From positions 1 through 64,000 of the forward strand of contig CAZFQG010000005.1 in the NCBI GenBank assembly GCA_964520785.1: a stretch of 64,000 nucleotides of DNA, in the 5' to 3' direction. Every line of letters starts with the position of its first letter. Position 1 is the stretch's first letter. The translations under genes and the position numbers were made by a program. Source of the DNA: CAZFQG01 sp964520785 (GTDB lineage Bacteria; Planctomycetota; Planctomycetia; Pirellulales; Thermoguttaceae). The notes under the pieces were generated by a model that ran no database searches, had not been told where the DNA came from, and saw nothing but the letters and a program-made list of their open reading frames with translations. Positions 54,043 to 63,345 of this stretch are shown here, piece after piece.

Positions 54043-54284
54043 GACCACCCTACTACCAGCGCGCCTACGACCAGCGCGACGGGACCGGATTATTCCTCTT
54101 CCCCGTTTGAATGGGATCCGACGTAGCGCAGCCCGCCGGTGCGTGCCGTTGCGCGCGTTTGGCTACGCGACCGTCGGTATTGCCCCCGCGAATTGTTCCT
54201 CCCTTTTTTGCTTTCCTTCAATGGGCTTTGATCCTCATCTGGGTCCATCCGGACCTCCATCCCGTTCTGCCCGGGAGCTGACTC

Positions 54285-55790
54285 ATGTCTACAAGAGAAC
54301 CGAAAGACGGCAAACAGACACCGGCCCGGTATTCCACCGGGAAGCCGAGACGGCAACCGTACGTTCCCCCCTCCTCCAGTAAACGTCCCAGCCACTACGA
54401 GAAGAATGGGATCTGCGTCTACGACGAGGAGGAGCCCCTTTCGCTGGCGGAAGAACTCATCGACCGCGGAGACGTCGGCGTTCGCGATGAGAACGACACC
54501 AAATACGAGGAGATCAAACGCTCCGGCGACTCCCATGTCGCGGCGCTGCAGGCCCTTTCGGTGCCGGAGTTGATCGAGGAGGCGAGGAAAGACAACCTCA
54601 CCGACTACCTCGGAATGAAGAAGCGGGACCTGATCTTCAAGATCCTCAAAGAGCGGGTCAAGATGAACGGCCTGATGTACGGCGAGGGGACGCTGGAGAT
54701 TCTGCCGGACGGGTTCGGTTTTCTGCGAAGCCCCGAGTACCACTACCTTTCCTGCCCGGACGACATCTACGTCTCCCCCAGTCAGATCCGTCGGTTCGGC
54801 CTGCGCACCGGGGCGACGGTCTCGGGGCAGATTCGTCCCCCCAAGGAAAACGAACGCTATTTCGCCTTGTTGAGGGTCGAGGCGATCAACTACGAAGACC
54901 CCAACCTGCTCGCTCGGAAAATCCACTTCGACGATCTGACGCCGGTGCATCCGGATAAGCGGATCGTCATGGAGGCGTTTGCCGACGACATCGAGACCCG
55001 TGTGGTCGATTTGATTGTTCCGGTCGGATTCGGCCAGCGCGGCCTCATCGTCAGCCCGCCCCGCGCTGGAAAGACCATCCTGATGCAGCGGATGGCCAAG
55101 GCGGCCTTGAAGAATTATCCCGAGCTGTACGTCTTCATGCTGCTCATCGACGAGCGTCCGGAAGAGGTCACCGACATGGAGCGTCAGGTCCGCGGCAAGA
55201 ACTGCGAGGTGGTCAGCTCCACGTTCGACGAACCCCCTTCGCGCCACGTTCAGGTCGCCGAAATGGTCCTGGAGAAGGCGAAGCGGATGGTGGAATTCGG
55301 CCACGACGTGTTGATCTTTCTCGATTCGATCACCCGCCTCGCCAGGGCGTGGAACGCGGAATGCCCGCAGTCCGGCAAGCTCCTTTCCGGTGGTCTCGAC
55401 GCGAACGCGATGCAGAACCCCAAGCGGTTCTTCGGGTCGGCTCGAAAGCTCGAAGACAATGGTTCGCTTACCATCGTCGCGACGGCGCTGGTCGATACCG
55501 GCAGCAAGATGGATCAGGTGATTTTCGAGGAATTCAAGGGGACGGGCAATTTGGAGATCGTCCTCGACCGGGCCCTCGTCGACAAGCGGCTCTGGCCGGC
55601 GATCGACATCAACCGAAGCGGAACGCGCCGCGAGGAGATGCTCATGGACCCCGAGGAGCATCGCCGCGTGTGTCTTCTGCGAAGGGTGCTCAACGAGCTG
55701 AATCCGGTGGACGCGATGGAGATGCTGGTCACGCGGCTGTCCAAAACGCGGACCAACGCCGAATTCCTAATGAGTCTGAAGCCCGAATAG
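54285..55790 (+). CDS. rho: transcription termination factor Rho
   Basis: 501 residues, against ~420 in E. coli. A basic, low-complexity N-terminal extension (about 1-85) precedes Rho's N-terminal helix bundle (VPELIEEARKDNLTDYLGMK) and the RNA-binding cold-shock-like domain (GTLEILPDGFGFLRSPEYHY). The ATPase has Walker A SPPRAGKT, IDERPEEVTDME, LIFLDSITRLARAWN and the Q/R-loop region. The hexamer unwinds RNA from RNA polymerase. GGGAG lies 8 bases before the start. ribH follows after 7 bases. Confidence 0.97.
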   Translation: MSTREPKDGKQTPARYSTGKPRRQPYVPPSSSKRPSHYEKNGICVYDEEEPLSLAEELIDRGDVGVRDENDTKYEEIKRSGDSHVAALQALSVPELIEEARKDNLTDYLGMKKRDLIFKILKERVKMNGLMYGEGTLEILPDGFGFLRSPEYHYLSCPDDIYVSPSQIRRFGLRTGATVSGQIRPPKENERYFALLRVEAINYEDPNLLARKIHFDDLTPVHPDKRIVMEAFADDIETRVVDLIVPVGFGQRGLIVSPPRAGKTILMQRMAKAALKNYPELYVFMLLIDERPEEVTDMERQVRGKNCEVVSSTFDEPPSRHVQVAEMVLEKAKRMVEFGHDVLIFLDSITRLARAWNAECPQSGKLLSGGLDANAMQNPKRFFGSARKLEDNGSLTIVATALVDTGSKMDQVIFEEFKGTGNLEIVLDRALVDKRLWPAIDINRSGTRREEMLMDPEEHRRVCLLRRVLNELNPVDAMEMLVTRLSKTRTNAEFLMSLKPE

Positions 55791-55797
55791 GAGCACG

Positions 55798-56328
55798 ATG
55801 AACGTTATCGAAGGGAGAATCGAGGAGGGCAAGGCGGTCGATCCCGGCGCGCGCATCGCCGTCGTCGTTTCGAAATTCAACCGGACGCTCACGGACCGCC
55901 TGCTGGACGGCGCGTTGAAGACGCTCAAAGCGGCCCGTGTCGGCGAGGACGAGATCGATGTCTATTGGGTGCCGGGCGCGTTCGAGATCCCGTGCGTCGC
56001 CCAGCGGTTGGCCGAAAGCGGTCGCTACGCCGGCATCATCTGCCTGGGCGTCGTGATCCGCGGGGAAACCACCCACGACCAGCACATCAACCGGACGGTC
56101 GCGATGCTCCTCGGAGAACTCGGCGTGCGGCATTCAATGCCGGTCATTTTCGGAGTGCTCACCTGCAACACGCTCGAACAGGCGCTCGCGCGGAGCGGGG
56201 GGGAGCCGGGAACGCGAGGCAAGGACGAGAAGAACGCCAAGGTCGGAAACAAAGGCATCGAGTGCGCCGAGGCGCTTCTCGAAATGCTCGACCTGTTCCG
56301 GCGGCTGCCGCCGCGGGGGGATTCATGA
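55798..56328 (+). CDS. ribH: 6,7-dimethyl-8-ribityllumazine synthase
   Basis: 176 residues with AGGAG before the ATG. Signatures: VVVSKFNRTLTDRLLDGALKTL, WVPGAFEIP, CLGVVIRGETTHDQHIN and MPVIFGVLTCNTLEQALARSG. It makes the lumazine precursor of riboflavin in the cytoplasm. Its stop overlaps the nusB start (ATGA), so the two are translationally coupled, the widespread ribH-nusB arrangement. Confidence 0.96.
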   Translation: MNVIEGRIEEGKAVDPGARIAVVVSKFNRTLTDRLLDGALKTLKAARVGEDEIDVYWVPGAFEIPCVAQRLAESGRYAGIICLGVVIRGETTHDQHINRTVAMLLGELGVRHSMPVIFGVLTCNTLEQALARSGGEPGTRGKDEKNAKVGNKGIECAEALLEMLDLFRRLPPRGDS

Positions 56329-56750
56329 GCCGGAGAAGCCACTGCCGGCGGGCCGCCCTGCAAGTCCTCTACCAGGACGACCTGCAGCCGGGCGGAAATC
56401 CGGCAATCGGCGACGGATTCATTCAGTCGCAACTCAAGGACGCGGAACTGGCCGCCTTCGCGCGCGAGCTGGTCGCCGGAGTGCGCCGCAACCGCAAGCA
56501 GTTGGACGAAGTCATTGCAGAAGCGGCCGAGCATTGGACGCTCGAGCGGATGGCCGTTACCGACCGCAACGTCTTGCGGCTCGGCGCGTTCGAAATTCTC
56601 CATACGGAGACTCCGAACCAAGTCGTCGTCAACGAGGCGGTGGACCTGGCCAAACGGTTCGGCACGACCGATTCCGGCGCGTTCGTCAATGGAATACTGG
56701 ATAGACTGATGCGCCCGCCGCGTCCGGGCGCCGAGGAGGAAACGAGTTAA
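56325..56750 (+). CDS. nusB: transcription antitermination factor NusB
   Basis: 141 residues from ATG 56325, which overlaps the ribH stop by 4 bases. RRAALQVLYQDDL opens the NusB fold; NRKQLDEVIAEAAEHWTLER, DRNVLRLGAFEIL and VVVNEAVDLAKRFGTTDSGAFVNGILDRL are family blocks. NusB with NusE binds boxA of rRNA leaders. ftsY starts 5 bases after its stop. Confidence 0.93.
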   Translation: MSRRSHCRRAALQVLYQDDLQPGGNPAIGDGFIQSQLKDAELAAFARELVAGVRRNRKQLDEVIAEAAEHWTLERMAVTDRNVLRLGAFEILHTETPNQVVVNEAVDLAKRFGTTDSGAFVNGILDRLMRPPRPGAEEETS

Positions 56751-56755
56751 GACCC

Positions 56756-57682
56756 ATGGGAATCCTGGATCGCTTCAAGCAAGGACTCAAGAAGACCACG
56801 CGGCTCTTGAACACCGACATCCGCGACCTGTTCAAGGCCGAGGGGCGCCTCGTTGACGAGGAGTTCCTGGACCAACTCTTCGAGGCCCTCATCAAGACCG
56901 ACATGGGAGTCGTCGCGGCGGGAGAAATCAACGAGGAAATCCTCGCCACATTTCGCGGCCGCGTCGTCGAAATGCGCGAGGTCCTCGACGTTATCAAGGC
57001 CAAGCTAAAGACTCTCATGGCGCAACCCGCCCGGCCGATTGAGTTCGCCCCCTCCGGCCCCACGGTCATCATGGTCGCCGGCGTCAACGGATGCGGCAAG
57101 ACGACGTCGATCGCCAAACTGGCCAAAATGTTCTCCGACGACGGGAAAAAGGTCGTTCTCGGCGCGGCCGATACGTTCCGCGCCGCGGCCGTCGAGCAGC
57201 TCACCGTCTGGGCCGGCCGGCTCGGCTCGGAGATCGTCACCGGCGCATCGCAAAGCGACCCGGCCGCGGTCGCCCACCGCTGCGTCGCCCGGGCCGTCGA
57301 ACTCGATGCCGACGTCTGCGTCGTCGATACGGCCGGCCGCCTGCAAACGCAGCAGAACCTCATGCAGCAATTGCAGAAGATTCACCGCGTTCTGGGAAAG
57401 CAGATTCCCGAGGCGCCGCACGAGGTGCTCCTGGTTCTGGATGCCACCACGGGGCAAAACGGGATCAGTCAGGCGAAGCACTTCACCGACGCCGTCAAGT
57501 GTACCGGCATCGTCCTGGCGAAACTCGACGGCACCGCGAAGGGGGGCGTGGTCGTCGCGATCCGCAAGCAGGTCGGCCTTCCGGTGAAGTACATCGGCGT
57601 CGGAGAAAAGGCGGAAGACCTGGCCCTGTTCGAGCCGGAACCGTTCGTCGAAGCCCTGTTCGACGAGATGACCGCGAGGTGA
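56756..57682 (+). CDS. ftsY: signal recognition particle receptor FtsY
   Basis: 308 residues: the NG core without the long acidic N-terminal domain of E. coli. GTPase motifs: GVNGCGKTTSIAKLA, DTFRAAAVEQL, VVDTAGRLQTQQNLMQQL, AKLDGTAKGGV. It docks ribosome-SRP complexes at the membrane SecYEG channel. It ends the tightly packed rho-ribH-nusB-ftsY run; recQ follows after 67 bases. Confidence 0.95.
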   Translation: MGILDRFKQGLKKTTRLLNTDIRDLFKAEGRLVDEEFLDQLFEALIKTDMGVVAAGEINEEILATFRGRVVEMREVLDVIKAKLKTLMAQPARPIEFAPSGPTVIMVAGVNGCGKTTSIAKLAKMFSDDGKKVVLGAADTFRAAAVEQLTVWAGRLGSEIVTGASQSDPAAVAHRCVARAVELDADVCVVDTAGRLQTQQNLMQQLQKIHRVLGKQIPEAPHEVLLVLDATTGQNGISQAKHFTDAVKCTGIVLAKLDGTAKGGVVVAIRKQVGLPVKYIGVGEKAEDLALFEPEPFVEALFDEMTAR

Positions 57683-57749
57683 ACCGGCGGCCCTTGTTTG
57701 GAGGAAGAGCACGAAGGACGTTACCGGGGCAACTCAATTCTACATCCAC

Positions 57750-60602
57750 ATGCAACCGCCCGCCGAAGGAACGACACTGACCTCGCATCTGGCCGCGTTC
57801 GGGCTCCGGGAGTTCCGTTCCGGGCAGGAGGACGTCATCCGCACGGTTCTCTCGGGTCGGGATTGCCTCTGCGTCATGCCGACCGGAGGCGGGAAGAGCC
57901 TTTGCTACCAGTTGCCGGCGCTGGCTCTGAATGGGCTGACCCTCGTCGTCTCGCCGCTGATTGCCCTGATGAAGGACCAGGTCGATCAGCTCATGGCGCG
58001 GAACATTCCTGTCACCTTCATCAACAGCACCCTCCCCCTGGCGGAACAGGGACGCAGACTCGACGAAATCGCCGGCGGCGCGTACCGGTTGGCCTACGTC
58101 GTCCCCGAACGCTTCCGCAGCCGGCGGTTTCTCGAAGCCGTCGCGCAGGCCGATCTGAAACTTCTGGCCATTGACGAAGCGCACTGCATCAGCCAGTGGG
58201 GGCACGATTTCCGTCCCGACTACGCGCGGCTGGGGCAGTTCCGCAAGCGGCTCGGCAATCCTACGACGATCGCCCTGACCGCCACCGCCACCGACGCCGT
58301 CCGCCGCGACATCGTCGAGCAGCTCGATCTGGACGACCCGGCCGTCTTCATCACCGGATTTGCCCGGCCGAATCTCTTCTACGAGGTTTCCATCGCCGAT
58401 TCGGCCCGGGCGAAGATCGAGTCGCTCGAAGCGTTCCTCGCCCGGAATCCGGGGTCCGGAATCATCTACGCCTCCACGCGGAAGAAAGCCGAAGAGGTCG
58501 CCGAGGTGCTCCGTTCGCGGGGCGGGCGCAAGGCGGCCGTCTACCACGCCGGGTTGCAGCCGGACGAACGGAAGCGGACCCAAGACGCCTTCATGTCCGG
58601 CCGGATCGACATCATCGTCGCGACGAACGCCTTCGGCATGGGAGTCGACAAGCCGGACGTCCGATTCGTCGTCCACTACAACATGCCCGGCACGCTCGAA
58701 GCGTATTACCAGGAGGCCGGACGCGCCGGACGCGACGGCAAGCCGTCCCGCTGCCTGCTGCTCTACCAGGCGTCCGACCGGTACATCCAGGAGTACTTCA
58801 TCGAGAACTCCTACCCCGGCCGGGACGCGATCCGCGCGGTGTACGAGTATCTGCGGAATTTCCCCGAGAATCCAATCCAGCGGACGCAGTCGGACATCAA
58901 GAGCGACCTCGGTCTGTCGCTCAGCGCGGAGGGGGTCGGCACGTGCGAACAGTTGCTTGAATCGGCCGGGGTCCTCGAACGACTCGTCTCCACGCAGAAC
59001 ATGGCTTCGGTACGGATCGACAGCGAACTGCCGACGTTGCTGGACATGCTCCCCAGGAACGCGCCGGTGCGGCGCCGCGTGCTCCAGGCGATGGAAAAGC
59101 TCGTCGGCGATCACCGCAACGAACTCGTTTACTTCCGGCTGCAGAACATGGCCGCGCGACTGGAGATGGACTCGGCCGCCCTCACTCGCGCCCTCCGCGA
59201 ACTCGACCACCTCGATCCGTTCATCTACATCCCCCCGTTCCGCGGCCGGGCCATCCGGATGATCGACCGGGAAACCCCCTTCGAAAAGATCGACATCGAC
59301 TTTCCCGCCCTCGAAAAGCGGAAGGCGGCGGAATACGAGAAGCTCCAGCGTGTCGTCCGATTCTCCACCGGCTCCGGCTGCCGGCAGAAGACGATTCTCG
59401 ACTACTTCGGACAGGACGGCCACGCGAACTGCGGGCACTGCGACAACTGCGCCGGTGGGCAGGTTTGGCTCGCCGGCGAGACGCTTTCCCTGGGAATCCC
59501 CGGTTTCCTCAAGATGGTCCGCATCATCCTCAGCGGCGTGACGCGGTGCCAAAGGGAACTCCATATCTCGGCCGGCAAGCATCTTGTTGCACAAATGCTT
59601 TGCGGGTCGGACTCGGCGAAGATGGATGCGCTCGGAATGCGGCGACTGAGCACCTACGGGATGCTCAGCGAGTTCGTCCAAAAGGATGTCTCCGCCGTGA
59701 TCGGAGGGCTGATCGAGGCCGGTTACTTGCAGCAGTCCGAGCCGGAGCCCAACCGGCCGGTCCTGGAGATGACCAATACCGGAACCGAGCTGATGCACGG
59801 CACGCTGGGGCGAACGGACGAGATTCCGCTCCCGGCCGTCACCGCGCGGCGCCTGGCCGAATGCTTCGCCGCCGAAAACCCCGCCGCGGCGCAGCCGGCG
59901 GTGGAAGACGACACCCCTCGCGCCGAGACGGCCGTGCGGCCGGAACTCAACCGGGCTCTCTTCGACGCCCTCCGCCGCTGGCGAAACGAGAAAGCCGCGG
60001 CTTCCGGCATTCCGGCGTATCGGATATTCTCGAATGCGACGCTCGAGGACCTTGCGAGGTACCGCCCGCGATCGGAGGCGGAATTGCTGGCGATTTCGGG
60101 GGTGGGGAAGCAGAAGTTGAGTGACTACGGGCAAGAACTCCTGGAGATGATCTCCCGCCCAGTACAACATACGGACGCGGAACCCGCCCCCGCGTCCACC
60201 GCAGGGGCAGGCCTTGTGCCTGCCGTCCAGGGTCCCATGTCCGCGGTAGGGGCAGGCCCTGTACCTTCTCCGCTGGGCTTTGCGTCTCCTCCGGATGAAC
60301 CGGCAGAGGCCCTGCCGGGCGAACGCGACTCGGCCGCCCCCCTCAACGTAACCGCGGTTCCCGAGTCCCCCATCCCTTCGCATCAGTGGACATGGCGTCT
60401 GGCCGACGGCGGCTATAGCCTGGAGGAATGTGCGGTTATCCGCCGGATGTCCGTTGAAGACGTGATACGGGATCTTCATACCGCGGACGAAGATGGGTTG
60501 CCGGTAAACCTGGATCGCCTGCTGGGTTCGGAGGCGGACAATGCGTCGGCCGGGTCGCCCTCCGGCATTCCCAATCGAACAGACAGACCCGTCGTAGAAT
60601 GA
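57750..60602 (+). CDS. recQ: ATP-dependent DNA helicase RecQ, long form
   Basis: 950 residues, against ~610 in E. coli. Helicase lobe 1 has Walker A GGGKSLCYQLPAL and IDEAHCISQWGHDFRPDY; lobe 2 ends EAGRAGRDGKPSRCLLLY. The zinc cysteines (C...CGHCDNC) and an RQC winged helix follow, then an HRDC-like domain (about 740-805). A linker (about 810-870) contains two copies of a palindromic GGGGCAGGC-type repeat in the coding DNA. A final ~60-residue HTH-type module (GYSLEECAVIRRMSVEDVI) ends it. It unwinds recombination and stalled-fork structures. Confidence 0.93.
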   Translation: MQPPAEGTTLTSHLAAFGLREFRSGQEDVIRTVLSGRDCLCVMPTGGGKSLCYQLPALALNGLTLVVSPLIALMKDQVDQLMARNIPVTFINSTLPLAEQGRRLDEIAGGAYRLAYVVPERFRSRRFLEAVAQADLKLLAIDEAHCISQWGHDFRPDYARLGQFRKRLGNPTTIALTATATDAVRRDIVEQLDLDDPAVFITGFARPNLFYEVSIADSARAKIESLEAFLARNPGSGIIYASTRKKAEEVAEVLRSRGGRKAAVYHAGLQPDERKRTQDAFMSGRIDIIVATNAFGMGVDKPDVRFVVHYNMPGTLEAYYQEAGRAGRDGKPSRCLLLYQASDRYIQEYFIENSYPGRDAIRAVYEYLRNFPENPIQRTQSDIKSDLGLSLSAEGVGTCEQLLESAGVLERLVSTQNMASVRIDSELPTLLDMLPRNAPVRRRVLQAMEKLVGDHRNELVYFRLQNMAARLEMDSAALTRALRELDHLDPFIYIPPFRGRAIRMIDRETPFEKIDIDFPALEKRKAAEYEKLQRVVRFSTGSGCRQKTILDYFGQDGHANCGHCDNCAGGQVWLAGETLSLGIPGFLKMVRIILSGVTRCQRELHISAGKHLVAQMLCGSDSAKMDALGMRRLSTYGMLSEFVQKDVSAVIGGLIEAGYLQQSEPEPNRPVLEMTNTGTELMHGTLGRTDEIPLPAVTARRLAECFAAENPAAAQPAVEDDTPRAETAVRPELNRALFDALRRWRNEKAAASGIPAYRIFSNATLEDLARYRPRSEAELLAISGVGKQKLSDYGQELLEMISRPVQHTDAEPAPASTAGAGLVPAVQGPMSAVGAGPVPSPLGFASPPDEPAEALPGERDSAAPLNVTAVPESPIPSHQWTWRLADGGYSLEECAVIRRMSVEDVIRDLHTADEDGLPVNLDRLLGSEADNASAGSPSGIPNRTDRPVVE
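60206..60224. repeat. palindromic dispersed-type repeat inside recQ
   Basis: GGCAGGC (60206-60212) and GCCTGCC (60218-60224) pair around CTTGT. A second, degraded copy (GGTAGGGGCAGGCCCTGTAC) begins at 60246. Such palindromes usually lie between genes; here they encode the Gly/Pro/Ala-rich linker of RecQ. Confidence 0.7.
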
Positions 60603-60889
60603 CGACCCCACCCAATTCCGAACCCCGCGCGAGCCAAAACCCGTACGCGCCACCCACGGCGTCCGAGCCAATGGCCCCCGACCCTTTGGCGGACGAACCG
60701 TTTGGGTCCGTCGCGCGGCGCGTGTTTCTGGCATGGGAGAAGCTCAGGATTGTGTATGTCGGAATCCTCGGCGTGATCACGGTCGGACTTGTCGTCCTCT
60801 CCGGTCACCTCACGGCGCGCGTGGTGTTCGTGGTGCTGGCCGGAGCGGTCGCCGCGAACGGGATCATGACGGCGCGGACGTTCCGGTGA
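60599..60889 (+). CDS. small membrane protein, unknown
   Basis: 96 residues; ATG 60599 overlaps the recQ stop. A Pro/Ala/Ser-rich start (NPYAPPTASEPMAPDPL) leads to two membrane spans (LRIVYVGILGVITVGLVVLSG and RVVFVVLAGAVAANGIMTA). It resembles short planctomycete membrane proteins that begin with NPYxPP-type segments. No function can be assigned. Confidence 0.65.
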   Translation: MTTPPNSEPRASQNPYAPPTASEPMAPDPLADEPFGSVARRVFLAWEKLRIVYVGILGVITVGLVVLSGHLTARVVFVVLAGAVAANGIMTARTFR

Positions 60890-60897
60890 GCGAGGAG

Positions 60898-62016
60898 CTA
60901 CCGCTCCCCCTCATTCTCCGCCGCCAGTTCGCGGAGCCAATCCAGCGCTTCTTGGATGTCGCACACGCGGACGCCGACGCGGCGGCCTTGCAGGTCGCAC
61001 TCGGCGAGCATACGCAGTTCGTCGCAATCCTCGCTCTGCTCCAAGCGGCGCCGGGCCCTTTGGCCGAGCTTGTTCTCGTGCATCAGAACCGCCTCCTCGT
61101 GGTGCTCGATCAGCCAGGCTGTTCGAGGCGTCACGTAGCCTTCTAGTGCCTGTAGGGCCGCCTGTTCGTGGTTTTTCGGATCGATCCCTTTCCCCACGTC
61201 GTGCAGCAACGCCGCGGTAATGAACTCCTCGTCGTAGGGGAGCCGGTCTCTGGCGAGTTCGAAGACTTGCAGCGAGTGGTACAGCGCGTCTCCTTCGGGA
61301 TGGTATTTCGGGGTCTGCCGGACGCTCTCCAGCGGTATCAACAGGTTTTCGTACACTTCGAACCGTGATGCCGGCTCGAACGAGGAAACCGCGGCGGCGG
61401 CCTCGTAAACCGTCCCTTTCTCCGTGTCGCGGACAAGCAGTTCCACCTCCGCGATGTCCGCCCTTTCGATGGGAAGCCCCGTGTCGGGGCTGCGGAAACG
61501 GCGGTCTTCGTCCTCCGGCGGATGGACGGCCAGATCGAACGGGTACGCATTGAAGAACCGAACGTGCGTGAAGACGCGCGATTCCCCATGCCGCCGGACC
61601 CGCTTCTCGTCGACGCGGTAGTAGACGTCTCCGCTGTTCTCAAGGGCCGAAAGAACCGATTTCACGTCGTCGGCGAAGAGGTGAACGTCGATCTCCGACT
61701 CCGGCCGGATCTCGCCGGAAAGGACGCTTCCGACCAACCGAGGGCGGAAAGCCCGCAGAAACCGCATGAGTTCGAGTGCGGCCAGCCGCATCGAAAGGAG
61801 CCGCTGGCGGCGGCGGTGGACGGCGTGCATTCCGGCCAGTATCTCGAGCTGATCGCGGATCTCCCGGTTGCTGGGCAGATCTCGCGGGTGAAGGCGGTTC
61901 TTGGAGATCCGCCGAGCCACCGCGCGCTTCGCGCTGGAGTACTCCTGGTCTTCGCGGGAATACATCGCCTTCGCGGTTTCCCAAGCGATACGTCGCCGTA
62001 AGTAGTCGGTAGACAC
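60898..62016 (-). CDS. nucleotidyltransferase-like and HD-domain protein
   Basis: 372 residues. A helical N-terminus is followed by a polymerase-beta-like site (VGSVLSGEIRPESEIDVHLF, one of the two usual Asp is the ID) and later beta strands. The C-terminal HD domain has HSLQVFELA, LLHDVGKG and IEHHEE. The pairing recalls CCA-adding and (p)ppGpp-type or PII-uridylyl enzymes, but the second catalytic Asp is not obvious, so activity is uncertain. It converges on the small membrane gene with an 8-base gap. Confidence 0.65.
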   Translation of the reverse strand: MSTDYLRRRIAWETAKAMYSREDQEYSSAKRAVARRISKNRLHPRDLPSNREIRDQLEILAGMHAVHRRRQRLLSMRLAALELMRFLRAFRPRLVGSVLSGEIRPESEIDVHLFADDVKSVLSALENSGDVYYRVDEKRVRRHGESRVFTHVRFFNAYPFDLAVHPPEDEDRRFRSPDTGLPIERADIAEVELLVRDTEKGTVYEAAAAVSSFEPASRFEVYENLLIPLESVRQTPKYHPEGDALYHSLQVFELARDRLPYDEEFITAALLHDVGKGIDPKNHEQAALQALEGYVTPRTAWLIEHHEEAVLMHENKLGQRARRRLEQSEDCDELRMLAECDLQGRRVGVRVCDIQEALDWLRELAAENEGER

Positions 62017-62160
62017 GGAACGATTCGAGAGCGATGCTCGAATGACTGTTCGGAGGACCGGCCGGGCGCCAACAAAGCCAGCTTCATTTCCATTAGGCCG
62101 CCGGCCACCCCAACGGGGGTTCTGCGGCGCGTCGATGCCGGTCGAACCTCGGTCGCGCCA

Positions 62161-63345
62161 CTATTTCTGACTGGAATCCGATTCCATCGCCATTCTATAG
62201 AACGCCAAAAGCTGTTTCAAGTTCACTCTGGCGTACGGTTCATCACACGCCGGAGTGGTCCGGCCGGCGTCCGCGAACCAAACATCCAGCGTCTCGGGCC
62301 GGAAAACGGCGTTGTGCAGGTTGCTCTTCATAGCGACGGGGCGTTTGATGATTTCGATCATCTCCTCCACGCCGATCTTTCCGTGGAGTCCCGTCAACCT
62401 CTTGCTCAGGCACTCCGCCCGGTCTCCGGCGGAGATCAAAACCGTGTCCTCAGGCACGAACGGCAAGAGGTCGTTCTGCTCCCCCGGTTTGAGGACCAAT
62501 ACCTCCTCGGGGGTGCATTTCAGGCCGACCATATCGCGGTTCTTGTCGGTGACGACGTAGTAGTACTCGCACGTTCGAGGGGTACTGCGGAAGATTTCGA
62601 CTGCCTCGTCGACCGTTTCCGCCCTCTCCATGATATCGCGGAGGAGGAGGGTCATGGGGCAACCGTCCCAATTCCCTTCCCCTCGGCCCCCCATCTCACC
62701 GACGGCCAACCCTTTCTCGTTGATCGCCGTCACGGTGCCGATGAACCCGCCGTAACCGACGGTGAGCCAGGCGTTTCTGCCGTCGGGAATGAAGACGCCC
62801 AACACGGCCCCCGACTGCAGGCCGATGTCCCGCATGTAGTCGAGCACCCGCGCGTGCAGCACCTGGCCGTCGGCGCTGGCGGAATTCCTCACGGCAAAGC
62901 CGCTGCAATGGAACCGCTCGGGAAAAAGGTTCGCGTAGCGGCCGTCGCGGATGGATATCCCCGCCGCCTGCGACATGGCGTCGCACTCGACGACGAACCG
63001 TTCCGGGACGTGCGGACCGCACCGCCGCTCGATCTCGTCGAGAGTATCGAAGAACCACGTGCCGGCCTGCGCGCATTCGGCCGCGCCGATCATGTAGACC
63101 ACACGCTCGAGGACGATCGGAATCCGGTCCTTCAAGAGGCGGCCGTGCGCGCCACCCATCTGCTCGGGGGTGCCTTTGACGATCAGGATGGTCTTCCCTT
63201 GCGAGGTGGCGAGCAGCCCGTGCCCTTGCGGGTCCTTGGCAACGAGCTTCACCTCCGGCAGGTCGTCCGCGAAGGCAGCCGAGACCGCACAGGTCGACGC
63301 GACCAGAACCGCCCAAACGAAACGGGTATTCCTCGAAAGCCTCAT
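62161..63345 (-). CDS. C45-type autoproteolytic acyltransferase/hydrolase, secreted
   Basis: 394 residues with signal peptide MRLSRNTRFVWAVLVASTCAVSAAFA. Family features: GTPEQMGGAHGRLLKD early, FHCSGFAVRN with Cys147 as the likely nucleophile, HARVLDYM, and NEKGLAVGEMGG. It belongs to the same family as 6723-7820 but is clearly diverged. Its ATG overlaps the stop of the gene upstream (ATGA), so it shares a transcript with it. The amide substrate is unknown. Confidence 0.8.
   Translation of the reverse strand: MRLSRNTRFVWAVLVASTCAVSAAFADDLPEVKLVAKDPQGHGLLATSQGKTILIVKGTPEQMGGAHGRLLKDRIPIVLERVVYMIGAAECAQAGTWFFDTLDEIERRCGPHVPERFVVECDAMSQAAGISIRDGRYANLFPERFHCSGFAVRNSASADGQVLHARVLDYMRDIGLQSGAVLGVFIPDGRNAWLTVGYGGFIGTVTAINEKGLAVGEMGGRGEGNWDGCPMTLLLRDIMERAETVDEAVEIFRSTPRTCEYYYVVTDKNRDMVGLKCTPEEVLVLKPGEQNDLLPFVPEDTVLISAGDRAECLSKRLTGLHGKIGVEEMIEIIKRPVAMKSNLHNAVFRPETLDVWFADAGRTTPACDEPYARVNLKQLLAFYRMAMESDSSQK

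Noticed and set aside
57495..60734. Long open frame (over 1000 codons) antisense to ftsY and recQ
   Set aside because: It is a mirror of GC-rich codon use; composition is not protein-like and both sense genes are certain.
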